DNA from: Flavobacteriaceae bacterium
GTDB lineage: Bacteria; Bacteroidota; Bacteroidia; Flavobacteriales; Flavobacteriaceae
Assembly (NCBI GenBank): GCA_023301205.1
Contig: JALZVC010000065.1
Coordinates: forward strand, 1-14,809
Length of the DNA: 14,809 nucleotides
Direction: 5' to 3'
The position numbers and the translations under genes are program-made. The notes beneath the pieces are model-generated. The model worked only from the letters and a program-made list of their open reading frames with translations, ran no database searches and was not told where the DNA came from. The stretch's first letter is position 1; each line of letters opens with the position of its first letter. Shown one piece after another: positions 1 through 5,711 of this stretch.

Positions 1-1478
1 AATAAGCGTATGTGCATCCCATCTACATCGGCATCTGTTGCAATCACTATATTGTTGTAGCGTAGATCTGCTATAGACTCTTCTATGTTTAATGCAGCTT
101 GCAGTAAGTTGAATTCTTCATTCTCGTACACAATCTTTTTTGAGAGTCCGTAACTATTTAAAGGCTTACCTTTTAAGCTGAAAACTGCCTGTGTATTAAC
201 ATCTCTACTTTTTGTAATACTACCACTTGCAGAATCTCCCTCTGTAATAAATAATGTTGACTCGAGATTGCGTTCTTTCTTGGTATCACCTAAGTGAATA
301 CGGCAGTCACGTAATTTTTTATTGTGAAGGTTTGATTTCTTAGCACGATCTTTAGCCAGTTTCCGTATTCCAGACAACTCTTTTCGTTCCCGCTCTGCTG
401 TTAGGATCTTGCGTTGTATACTCTCTGCAACACCTGTATTCTTATGTAAATAATTATCGAGTTGGGTTTTAACAAAATCGTTAATATAGGTACGCACCGT
501 TGGCAAATCGCCCCCCATATCTGTAGAACCCAATTTTGTTTTTGTCTGACTCTCAAAAACGGGCTCCATTACTTTGATACTTATGGCAGATACAATTGAT
601 TTACGAATATCACTCGAATCATAATTTTTACCATAAAACTCTCTAATGGTTTTAACTAAACTTTCTCTATAAGCCGCTAAGTGTGTTCCACCTTGTGTAG
701 TATTCTGTCCGTTTACAAAACTATGATACTCCTCGCTATATTGTGTTTTACTGTGTGTGATAGCAACCTCAATATCATCGCCTTTTAAGTGAATTACAGG
801 ATACAACATATCTTCTTGAGCCATGTTATCTTCCAGTAAATCACGTAAGCCATTTTCACTCAAGAACTTCTCGCCATTAAAATCTATGGTTAGTCCTGGA
901 TTTAAATACACATAGTATCGTAGCATTTTCTCTACATACTCGTTGCGATATTTGTAATTTTTAAAAATAACCTCATCTGGAATAAAGGTTACTTTTGTTC
1001 CTTTACGTTTGCTACTCTCTTCTACACCACTTTCTTCTTTTAATTCTCCTTTCGAGAACTCTGCAAACTTGCTTTGGTTATCTCTGTGTGATTCTACTTT
1101 AAAAAACGAAGATAAAGCATTTACTGCCTTTGTACCTACCCCATTTAAACCTACAGATTTTTTAAAGGCTCGAGAATCATATTTTCCTCCCGTGTTCATT
1201 TTGCTCACTACATCTACCACTTTACCTAGCGGGATACCACGCCCAAAATCGCGCACCTTCACTACCCTATCTTTAATCCTGATCTCTATGGTTCTGCCAG
1301 CACCCATAACAAACTCATCAATACTATTATCAAGTACTTCTTTAAGTAAAATATAAATACCATCATCTGCAGAAGAACCATCTCCTAGTTTACCAATATA
1401 CATCCCAGGACGCATACGTATGTGCTCTTTCCAGTCGAGCGATCTAATATTATCTTCAGTATATTTAGTGTCTGCCAT
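1..1478 (-). CDS. parE: DNA topoisomerase IV subunit B (ATPase/TOPRIM subunit), 3' end cut by window edge
   Basis: ATPase subunit of topoisomerase IV, the type IIA enzyme that decatenates daughter chromosomes in the cytoplasm with ParC. Translating the minus strand from the ATG at 1478 gives 492 uninterrupted codons to the left edge, roughly four fifths of a usual ParE (about 620-630 aa). The GHKL ATPase domain has EVLDN at 47-51 (general-base Glu47, Mg-binding Asn51), DFGRGIP at 77-83 and the ATP-lid segment [13 protein letters not shown] around 110-122. The transducer domain has QTKTKLG at 311-317 with the ATP-contacting Lys315. The TOPRIM domain has EGDSA at 413-417 and DADVD at 482-486. 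ParE is preferred over GyrB because [11 protein letters not shown] and the wording after it match what I know of Bacteroidota ParE, and the domain lacks GyrB-type EGDSAGGSAK. It begins divergently from the cyclophilin gene. ParC would be expected beyond the left edge, but this is inference. Confidence 0.95.
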   Translation of the reverse strand, partial: MADTKYTEDNIRSLDWKEHIRMRPGMYIGKLGDGSSADDGIYILLKEVLDNSIDEFVMGAGRTIEIRIKDRVVKVRDFGRGIPLGKVVDVVSKMNTGGKYDSRAFKKSVGLNGVGTKAVNALSSFFKVESHRDNQSKFAEFSKGELKEESGVEESSKRKGTKVTFIPDEVIFKNYKYRNEYVEKMLRYYVYLNPGLTIDFNGEKFLSENGLRDLLEDNMAQEDMLYPVIHLKGDDIEVAITHSKTQYSEEYHSFVNGQNTTQGGTHLAAYRESLVKTIREFYGKNYDSSDIRKSIVSAISIKVMEPVFESQTKTKLGSTDMGGDLPTVRTYINDFVKTQLDNYLHKNTGVAESIQRKILTAERERKELSGIRKLAKDRAKKSNLHNKKLRDCRIHLGDTKKERNLESTLFITEGDSASGSITKSRDVNTQAVFSLKGKPLNSYGLSKKIVYENEEFNLLQAALNIEESIADLRYNNIVIATDADVDGMHIRL

Positions 1479-1540
1479 GAGTGCTTGTGAATGGTGTTAA
1501 ATATAGGACTATCACTTATAATTTGGAATAAATCCAAGCT

Positions 1541-1582
1541 AAAGTAATTAACAATTAGCCTGGTTTAATTGTTAATTACTTT
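1541..1582. repeat. Perfect 17-bp inverted repeat in the parE/cyclophilin divergent spacer
   Basis: AAAGTAATTAACAATTA (1541-1557) is exactly reverse-complementary to 1566-1582, around an 8-base centre. With one bulged base (C1583), the flanking AGCT at 1537-1540 also pairs with 1584-1587. No T-run follows the stem on either strand apart from the stem's own ends, so it is a poor terminator. It lies 63 bp upstream of the parE start and 173 bp upstream of the cyclophilin start. It would fall inside the parE leader if the promoter is near 1630-1663. It could be an operator, a leader hairpin or the remnant of a small mobile element. The function is unknown. Confidence 0.85.
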
Positions 1583-1629
1583 CAGCTATAAAATCAACGT
1601 GTATATATTTTAAACCGAAACCTTTTGAA

Positions 1630-1663
1630 CAATGATATAAAACATCTGAGCGACCTATAACAA
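1630..1663 (-). promoter_or_regulatory. Possible parE promoter
   Basis: Read on the minus strand, TTG (1661-1663) is followed after 23 bases by TATCATTG (1630-1637), one mismatch from the Bacteroidota -7 element TAnnTTTG. The spacing is at the upper limit and the match is imperfect. The resulting leader of about 145 nt would contain the 17-bp inverted repeat. Weak call. Confidence 0.3.
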
Positions 1664-1730
1664 ACATTTACGACTAGTAAATCCATTAAAACTATCTTCA
1701 CATTGATGTTTTAAATCGACAAATTCTTAT

Positions 1731-1738
1731 TATATTTG
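1731..1738 (+). promoter_or_regulatory. -7 promoter element for the exported cyclophilin
   Basis: TATATTTG fits TAnnTTTG exactly and ends 16 bases before the ATG, giving a very short leader. The nearest upstream TTG (1703-1705) is 25 bases away, longer than the usual gap of about 19-21, so the -33 element is poor or absent. Confidence 0.5.
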
Positions 1739-1754
1739 ATAAAATTTCCTTAAT

Positions 1755-2588
1755 ATGAAAAAATCATTACTCTATGCATTATTTATTTTTTGTTCCTTCG
1801 GAACTTTAAAATCTCAAACTGTCGTTACCTTTTACACAACACTAGGTGATTTTGAAGTGGAACTGTTTGACGATTTAAAACCAATTACAGCTGGTAATTT
1901 TTTAGATCTTGTGGAGCAAGAATTTTATGATGGAGTTATTTTTCATCGTGTAATTTCAAATTTTGTAATTCAAGGTGGCGATCCTACTGGAACTGGTTCT
2001 GGAGGCCCTGGCTACACTATAGATGATGAGTTTGATCCTAGCCTCTCTAACCTAGAACGAACACTTTCTATGGCGAATTCGGGGCCAAATACTGGGGGGA
2101 GTCAATTTTTCATCAACCTTAAGGATAATATCTTTTTAGATTTTGATAATGCACCGACATCGTCTGCACATCCAGTTTTTGGTGAAGTGATTACAGGTTG
2201 GGAAATTGTAGAAATAATTGAAGACGTTCCTGTAAATGCAAACGACAGACCCATAAATCCTGTGATTATGGACAGTATTAGAGTGACGCAACCTATTTTA
2301 GGTCTTTCTGATATTAAAACCAATGATTACTCTTTTAACATTCAGCCAAACCCTATTACTAATCAAAGTGTTATTGAAATTAATAGTACTAATGCAAACA
2401 TGGCTGAATTTTCAATTTTCAATCTTAATGGTATTTTGATAGAGCGAAAGAAAATTGAAGTGAATCAAGGACTTACTAAGATTAATATGACAGAATTTGA
2501 TATAGACAATTTAGCAAATGGCGTTTATTTTATGAAACTAAACAGCAAAAACAATAGTGCCCATAAACGTTTTCTTATTTTGAATTAG
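1755..2588 (+). CDS. Exported cyclophilin-type peptidyl-prolyl cis-trans isomerase with T9SS C-terminal sorting domain
   Basis: A 277-aa prolyl isomerase predicted to act outside the cell or on its surface. Residues 1-20 are a Sec signal peptide (MKKSLLYALFIFCSF, probable cut near KS-QT). The cyclophilin fold spans about 22-178, with the active-site FHRV at 63-66 (catalytic Arg65), QGGDPTGTG at 73-81, MANSGPNTGGSQFFI at 106-120 and HPVFGEV at 139-145. All are conserved, so the enzyme should be active. Residues about 190-277 are not cyclophilin. They show the T9SS type A sorting pattern: NIQPNP at 195-200, IFNLNGILI in the middle, and LANGVYFMKL before a basic end (KRFLILN). The ATG chosen is the first one that gives the signal peptide, and no Shine-Dalgarno precedes it. 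It is a single-gene unit between its own promoter and a strong terminator. Its substrates are unknown. Confidence 0.93.
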   Translation: MKKSLLYALFIFCSFGTLKSQTVVTFYTTLGDFEVELFDDLKPITAGNFLDLVEQEFYDGVIFHRVISNFVIQGGDPTGTGSGGPGYTIDDEFDPSLSNLERTLSMANSGPNTGGSQFFINLKDNIFLDFDNAPTSSAHPVFGEVITGWEIVEIIEDVPVNANDRPINPVIMDSIRVTQPILGLSDIKTNDYSFNIQPNPITNQSVIEINSTNANMAEFSIFNLNGILIERKKIEVNQGLTKINMTEFDIDNLANGVYFMKLNSKNNSAHKRFLILN

Positions 2589-2599
2589 TTATTGATTAG

Positions 2600-2660
2600 T
2601 AGTCAAAAATAAAAATCCTCAATACAGTTTTGCTGTATTGAGGATTTTTATTTTTGACTA
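2600..2660 (+). terminator. Rho-independent terminator after the cyclophilin gene, very long stem
   Basis: A perfect 28-bp stem (2600-2627 against 2633-2660) with the 5-base loop TTTTG. The GC-bearing core ATCCTCAATACAG sits next to the loop. The descending arm carries TTTTTATTTTT, so an elongating polymerase meets the U-tract inside the stem. The complementary A-tract on the ascending arm makes it symmetric and potentially bidirectional. It starts 12 bases after the stop codon. Confidence 0.9.
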
Positions 2661-2774
2661 ACAATACATTTTTAATGGTCATGTTTTGATGTACAAACAC
2701 TTAAAATGTGTATTGAAAAATAGCACCTACCACTTCTTGTTTTTTTAACAAAATTTAAACATTGAATAGCGAAA

Positions 2775-2801
2775 TTGAATACCTAAAGATTTTTAGTTTT
2801 G
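2775..2801 (+). promoter_or_regulatory. lysA promoter
   Basis: TAGTTTTG at 2794-2801 matches the Bacteroidota -7 consensus TAnnTTTG. TTG at 2775-2777 lies 16 bases upstream, slightly short of the usual gap. Transcription would start near 2808, leaving a leader of about 23 nt, too short for a lysine riboswitch, and no riboswitch sequence is visible. Confidence 0.55.
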
Positions 2802-2830
2802 CGGGCTTAATTAATTCTTAACTTATTAAA

Positions 2831-4078
2831 ATGAATTCTCAAGATCTTTTATCGATTGCAGCAGACTATGGTAGTCCTGTTTATGTTTACAACGCAAATA
2901 CTATTGAAAAGCAATATAAACGTTTAACAGCTGCATTTAAAAAGGTCAAACAGGTTAAAATTCATTATGCCGTTAAAGCATTGTCTAATATTTCAGTTTT
3001 AAAACTAATGAAAAGTTTTGGGGCGGCTTTAGACACCGTATCTATACAAGAAGTTAAACTAGGCCTTACTGCTGGTTTTGACCCTCAGGATATCATATTT
3101 ACTCCAAATGGCGTATCACTTGCCGAAATAGAAGCTGTAGCTAAACTAGGTGTGCAAATTAATATAGATAACTTAGTTATCCTAGAAGAGTTTGGTACGC
3201 GCAATAAAGATATTCCAGTTTGTATTCGTATTAACCCACACGTAATGGCAGGTGGAAACACTAATATCTCTGTAGGTCATATTGATAGCAAGTTTGGTAT
3301 TTCCATACATCAAATACCACACATATTACGTATTGTAGAAAATACAAATATGAATATCAACGGTATTCATATGCATACTGGTAGTGATATTTTAGATATT
3401 GATGTGTTTTTATATGCCAGCGAAATATTATTTGAAACCGCAAAGAACTTCAAGGACTTAGAATTTATGGACTTTGGATCTGGTTTTAAAGTACCTTATA
3501 AAGATGGCGATATAGAAACCAATGTGGAAGAGTTTGGTGAAAAACTCACCGAAAGATTCAACCATTTTTGTAGAGAATATGGCAGGGAACTTACCTTGGC
3601 TTTTGAGCCTGGTAAGTTTTTAGTGAGTGAATCTGGCGAATTTTTGGTTAAAGTGAATGGGGTTAAACAGACTACTTCTACGGTATTTGCGCAAGTTGAT
3701 AGCGGCTTTAATCACTTAATAAGACCTATGTTATATGGATCTCAACACGAGATTGTAAATATTTCTAACCCGGAAGGTCGCGAACGCTTTTACTCGGTAG
3801 TTGGTTATATTTGTGAAACAGACACTTTTGCTAATAACAGGCGTATTTCAGAAATAAATCAAGGAGATATTTTATCTTTTAAAAATGCGGGAGCGTATTG
3901 TTTTTCTATGGCAAGCAACTACAACTCAAGATACCGCCCTGCCGAAGTATTATGGTATAAAGATCAAGCAAACTTAATTAGAAAAAGAGAAACTTTTGAT
4001 GATATCATAAATAATCAAGTAGCACTTGATTTCAATCAAACTACCAAGGAAAAATCAAAAGAAACCACAATAGCTTAA
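2831..4078 (+). CDS. lysA: Diaminopimelate decarboxylase
   Basis: Cytoplasmic PLP enzyme (fold type III) that decarboxylates meso-diaminopimelate to L-lysine, the last step of lysine synthesis, and draws on the same pool as peptidoglycan. It is 415 aa, normal for the family. The PLP Schiff-base lysine is Lys49 in HYAVKALSN. Also visible are HIDSKFGI (150-157), HMHTGSD (180-186, stacking on the cofactor), the phosphate-binding FGSGF (215-219) and EPGKF (259-263). RPMLYGSQH starts at 298. The cross-dimer active site has CETDTF (Cys328) and GAYCFSMASNYNSR (Tyr356). DAP decarboxylase is preferred over arginine or ornithine decarboxylase because of the CExxD and GAYxxSMASNYN motifs. It is a stand-alone unit without other lysine genes nearby. 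It is convergent with ychF, 72 bp apart. The tail TTKEKSKETTIA after about residue 402 is polar and probably disordered. Confidence 0.96.
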   Translation: MNSQDLLSIAADYGSPVYVYNANTIEKQYKRLTAAFKKVKQVKIHYAVKALSNISVLKLMKSFGAALDTVSIQEVKLGLTAGFDPQDIIFTPNGVSLAEIEAVAKLGVQINIDNLVILEEFGTRNKDIPVCIRINPHVMAGGNTNISVGHIDSKFGISIHQIPHILRIVENTNMNINGIHMHTGSDILDIDVFLYASEILFETAKNFKDLEFMDFGSGFKVPYKDGDIETNVEEFGEKLTERFNHFCREYGRELTLAFEPGKFLVSESGEFLVKVNGVKQTTSTVFAQVDSGFNHLIRPMLYGSQHEIVNISNPEGRERFYSVVGYICETDTFANNRRISEINQGDILSFKNAGAYCFSMASNYNSRYRPAEVLWYKDQANLIRKRETFDDIINNQVALDFNQTTKEKSKETTIA

Positions 4079-4112
4079 AAAAAAGACCATCAATAATGAT
4101 GGTCTTTTTTTT
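4077..4112. terminator. Bidirectional terminator between convergent lysA and ychF
   Basis: The stem GACCATCA (4085-4092) pairs with TGATGGTC (4097-4104) around the loop ATAA. It is flanked by eight A (4077-4084) and eight T (4105-4112), so each strand reads a hairpin plus a U-run. The left A-run overlaps the last two bases of the lysA stop codon. It lies 38 bp beyond the ychF stop and probably ends both transcripts. Confidence 0.93.
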
Positions 4113-4150
4113 AATACAATATGTCTCGTCCAAAGACTAATGACAAAAGA

Positions 4151-5245
4151 CTACACATTAAACCTAAAGTGCATAACATCTCCATCTTTAACCACATATT
4201 CTTTTCCTTCAACGCCCATCTTTCCTGCTTCTTTTACTTTAGCCTCGCTACCGTATTCCACGTAATTATCGTAACCAATAACTTCAGCTCTAATAAACCC
4301 TTTTTCAAAGTCTGTATGGATTACTCCAGCAGCTTGTGGTGCTGTTGACCCTGTTGGTATTGTCCAAGCTCTTACTTCTTTAACACCTGCTGTAAAGTAG
4401 GTTTGTAGATCTAATAACTTATATGCACCTCTAATCAATTTTGCAGAACCAGGCTCTTGTAAGCCCATATCTTCTAAAAACATTTGGCGTTCTTCAAAAT
4501 CATCTAATTCAGTAATATCTGCTTCCATCCCTACAGCTAGAAAAATTACTTCTGCATCTTCATCTTTAACCGCTTCTCTTACCTTATCTACATAAGCATT
4601 ACCCGCTTTTGCTCCGGCCTCATCTACGTTACACACATACATAACTGGTTTATCTGTAATAAACTGTAATGGCTTTACCTGCTCTTCACGTTCTTTATCT
4701 GTAAAAGAAATAGCACGAACAGAAGTCCCCTGTTCTAAACCTTCTTTTAATTTTAAAAGTATAGCTTCCTCTGCTTGTGCTTCTTTATTACCAGTACGCG
4801 CCGTTCTTTTTACTTTCTCTAATTTTTTATCAACGGTATCAAGATCTTTTAACTGCAATTCGATATCAATTGTTTCTTTATCCCTTACAGGATCTACGCT
4901 CTCATCTACGTGTACAATATTAGGGTCATCAAAACAACGCAACACATGAAGTATTGCATCTGTCTCACGAATATTACCTAAAAACTGATTCCCAAGTCCT
5001 TCACCTTTACTTGCTCCTTTGACCAAGCCAGCAATATCTACAATCTCTACAGTTGCCGGAATTACTTTTTCTGGAACTACAAGTTCTTCTAGTTTTACCA
5101 ATCTATTATCTGGGACGTTTACTACTCCTATATTAGGCTCTATGGTACAAAACGGAAAGTTAGCACTTTGCGCTTTTGCATTAGACAGACAATTAAAAAG
5201 GGTCGATTTACCTACATTAGGCAATCCTACTATTCCTGCTTTCAT
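4151..5245 (-). CDS. ychF: Redox-responsive ribosome-associated P-loop NTPase YchF/OLA1
   Basis: Obg-family P-loop NTPase of the YchF/OLA1 branch, a cytoplasmic protein that binds ribosomes. Family members prefer ATP to GTP and are linked to oxidative stress and translation control. It is 364 aa, the usual length. G1 is GLPNVGKS at 7-14, switch/G3 is DIAGLVKGASKGEGLGNQF at 70-88, and the G4-equivalent is NVDE at 206-209. NVDE replaces the NKxD of true GTPases and underlies the altered nucleotide specificity in this family. A helical coiled-coil insertion lies at about 120-190 (QLKDLDTVDKKLEKVK). The C-terminal TGS domain runs about 280-363 and includes LQTYFTAG, RAWTI and HTDFEKGFIRAEVI. The start is the only ATG placing the G1 motif at the usual position. 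It is divergent from purL across a 466-bp spacer and convergent with lysA. Confidence 0.97.
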   Translation of the reverse strand: MKAGIVGLPNVGKSTLFNCLSNAKAQSANFPFCTIEPNIGVVNVPDNRLVKLEELVVPEKVIPATVEIVDIAGLVKGASKGEGLGNQFLGNIRETDAILHVLRCFDDPNIVHVDESVDPVRDKETIDIELQLKDLDTVDKKLEKVKRTARTGNKEAQAEEAILLKLKEGLEQGTSVRAISFTDKEREEQVKPLQFITDKPVMYVCNVDEAGAKAGNAYVDKVREAVKDEDAEVIFLAVGMEADITELDDFEERQMFLEDMGLQEPGSAKLIRGAYKLLDLQTYFTAGVKEVRAWTIPTGSTAPQAAGVIHTDFEKGFIRAEVIGYDNYVEYGSEAKVKEAGKMGVEGKEYVVKDGDVMHFRFNV

Positions 5246-5361
5246 ATATATTATTCTATTGGCTTTGCAGTTGCACCGCCTATTTATACTATGCTCTTTA
5301 CTAATTAATTCGGAAATGTGATACGTTATAAATAATTACATTTCTTGATTTTTTTTATGGG

Positions 5362-5369
5362 CAAAGATA
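5362..5369 (-). promoter_or_regulatory. -7 promoter element for ychF
   Basis: Read on the minus strand, TATCTTTG matches TAnnTTTG exactly and is followed by GCCC. Transcription would start near 5355, giving a leader of about 110 nt that can form the hairpin at 5313-5344. No TTG sits at the right distance upstream. That space is taken by the tandem 13-bp repeat, which may mean an activator replaces the -33 contact. Confidence 0.6.
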
Positions 5370-5395
5370 GTATTTAATCACGGTATTTTATCACG
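5370..5395. repeat. Two adjacent 13-bp direct repeats upstream of the ychF -7 element
   Basis: GTATTTAATCACG (5370-5382) is followed directly by GTATTTTATCACG (5383-5395), 12 of 13 bases identical and with no gap. In ychF orientation they read CGTGATAAAATAC then CGTGATTAAATAC, and they abut TATCTTTG, covering about -13 to -39. A spacing near one helical turn would suit a protein binding as a head-to-tail dimer. No regulator is identifiable in the window. Confidence 0.6.
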
Positions 5396-5400
5396 TGCTA

Positions 5401-5441
5401 ATATTAATTAAACTTCGTTATTTCCGAAGTGATGTTAATAT
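5401..5441. repeat. Interrupted inverted repeat in the ychF-purL spacer
   Basis: The outer arms ATATTAA (5401-5407) and TTAATAT (5435-5441) and the inner arms ACTTCG (5412-5417) and CGAAGT (5425-5430) pair as one hairpin. It has a 4x4 internal loop and a 7-base terminal loop. No T-run follows it, so it is not a standard terminator. It starts five bases beyond the tandem 13-mers. Confidence 0.6.
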
Positions 5442-5593
5442 GGTTTCTTGGTATAAAGGAAAGGCGTTACTACAAATAATGATACCTGACAGCGCCAGTT
5501 TTTAATATTTAAATGTAGAAATTTACATCTTATACTTTTATGTAGTGTTTGATTTAATTATTATTTTATAACTAAAATTCACTTTTAAAACAT

Positions 5594-5621
5594 TGTTAAT
5601 AACTGTAAAACTTGTGGATAA
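5594..5621 (-). promoter_or_regulatory. Consensus DnaA box plus a near-match
   Basis: TGTGGATAA at 5613-5621 is the exact complement of the classical DnaA box TTATCCACA. TGTTAATAA at 5594-5602 (complement TTATTAACA) is a second box-like site differing from TTATCCACA at two positions, in the same orientation and 19 bp away. Both lie in the most AT-rich part of the spacer, just upstream of the purL promoter. Binding by DnaA is inferred from sequence only, and one 9-mer can occur by chance. Confidence 0.4.
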
Positions 5622-5627
5622 ATTAAG

Positions 5628-5642
5628 TAATCATAATGATTA
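5628..5642. promoter_or_regulatory. Perfect 15-bp palindrome, candidate purL operator
   Basis: TAATCAT-A-ATGATTA is a perfect odd-length palindrome ending four bases before the -33 TTG of the purL promoter. Symmetry, length and position fit a dimeric regulator site overlapping or next to the polymerase contact region. No known purine repressor site of Bacteroidota is available to me for comparison, so the link to purine control is inference. Confidence 0.45.
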
Positions 5643-5646
5643 GCCA

Positions 5647-5678
5647 TTGTTAGTGTTTATATAAAATAATTACCTTTG
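5647..5678 (+). promoter_or_regulatory. purL promoter
   Basis: TTG (5647-5649), a gap of 21 bases, then TACCTTTG (5671-5678). This is a full match to the Bacteroidota TTG...TAnnTTTG promoter with standard spacing, the best in the window. Transcription should start near 5685, leaving a leader of about 27 nt, too short for a riboswitch. Confidence 0.75.
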
Positions 5679-5711
5679 CGATTCTAAAATAACCCTCTAA
5701 TACCTAAGTGT

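Larger units (their letters stand above)
5246..5711. other. 466-bp divergent ychF-purL spacer with no gene
   Basis: No credible reading frame, tRNA or known riboswitch was seen. From left to right it holds: an imperfect hairpin at 5313-5344 (10 pairs, 12-base loop) followed on the plus strand by a T-run at 5349-5356; the ychF -7 element at 5362-5369; two tandem 13-mers at 5370-5395; an interrupted dyad at 5401-5441; a very AT-rich tract from about 5500; a consensus DnaA box at 5613-5621 with a near-match at 5594-5602; a 15-bp palindrome at 5628-5642; and the purL promoter at 5647-5678. The spacer is much longer than two promoters require. Confidence 0.8.

Noticed and set aside
1009..1356. Plus-strand 115-codon open frame
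   Set aside because: Lies antisense inside the parE frame, which has all expected domain motifs. The translation looks like low-complexity shadow coding.
2661..2774. Imperfect inverted repeat of AATACA...TTTTAA type before lysA
   Set aside because: The arms need a shift to align, the sequence is AT-rich, and the match is within what chance would give.
4121..4348. Plus-strand 75-codon open frame rich in Phe and His
   Set aside because: Antisense to the TGS domain of YchF and immediately downstream of a bidirectional terminator.
5019..5321. Plus-strand 100-codon open frame reaching into the ychF-purL spacer
   Set aside because: Most of it is antisense to the G1/G3 region of YchF. The part past 5245 is only 25 codons and has no promoter or start of its own.
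5313..5356. Intrinsic terminator on the plus strand (hairpin then T-run)
   Set aside because: No plus-strand gene ends upstream of it. It more likely forms part of the ychF leader and upstream region, so it is noted only within the spacer entry.
5246..5711. Purine riboswitch or other known riboswitch before purL
   Set aside because: The promoter at 5647-5678 leaves only about 27 nt of leader, and no conserved aptamer core was recognised.
5246..5711. Chromosomal replication origin
   Set aside because: Only one exact DnaA box and one near-match were found, no dnaA gene is nearby, and the skew cannot be assessed from this window. Kept only as a finding to test.
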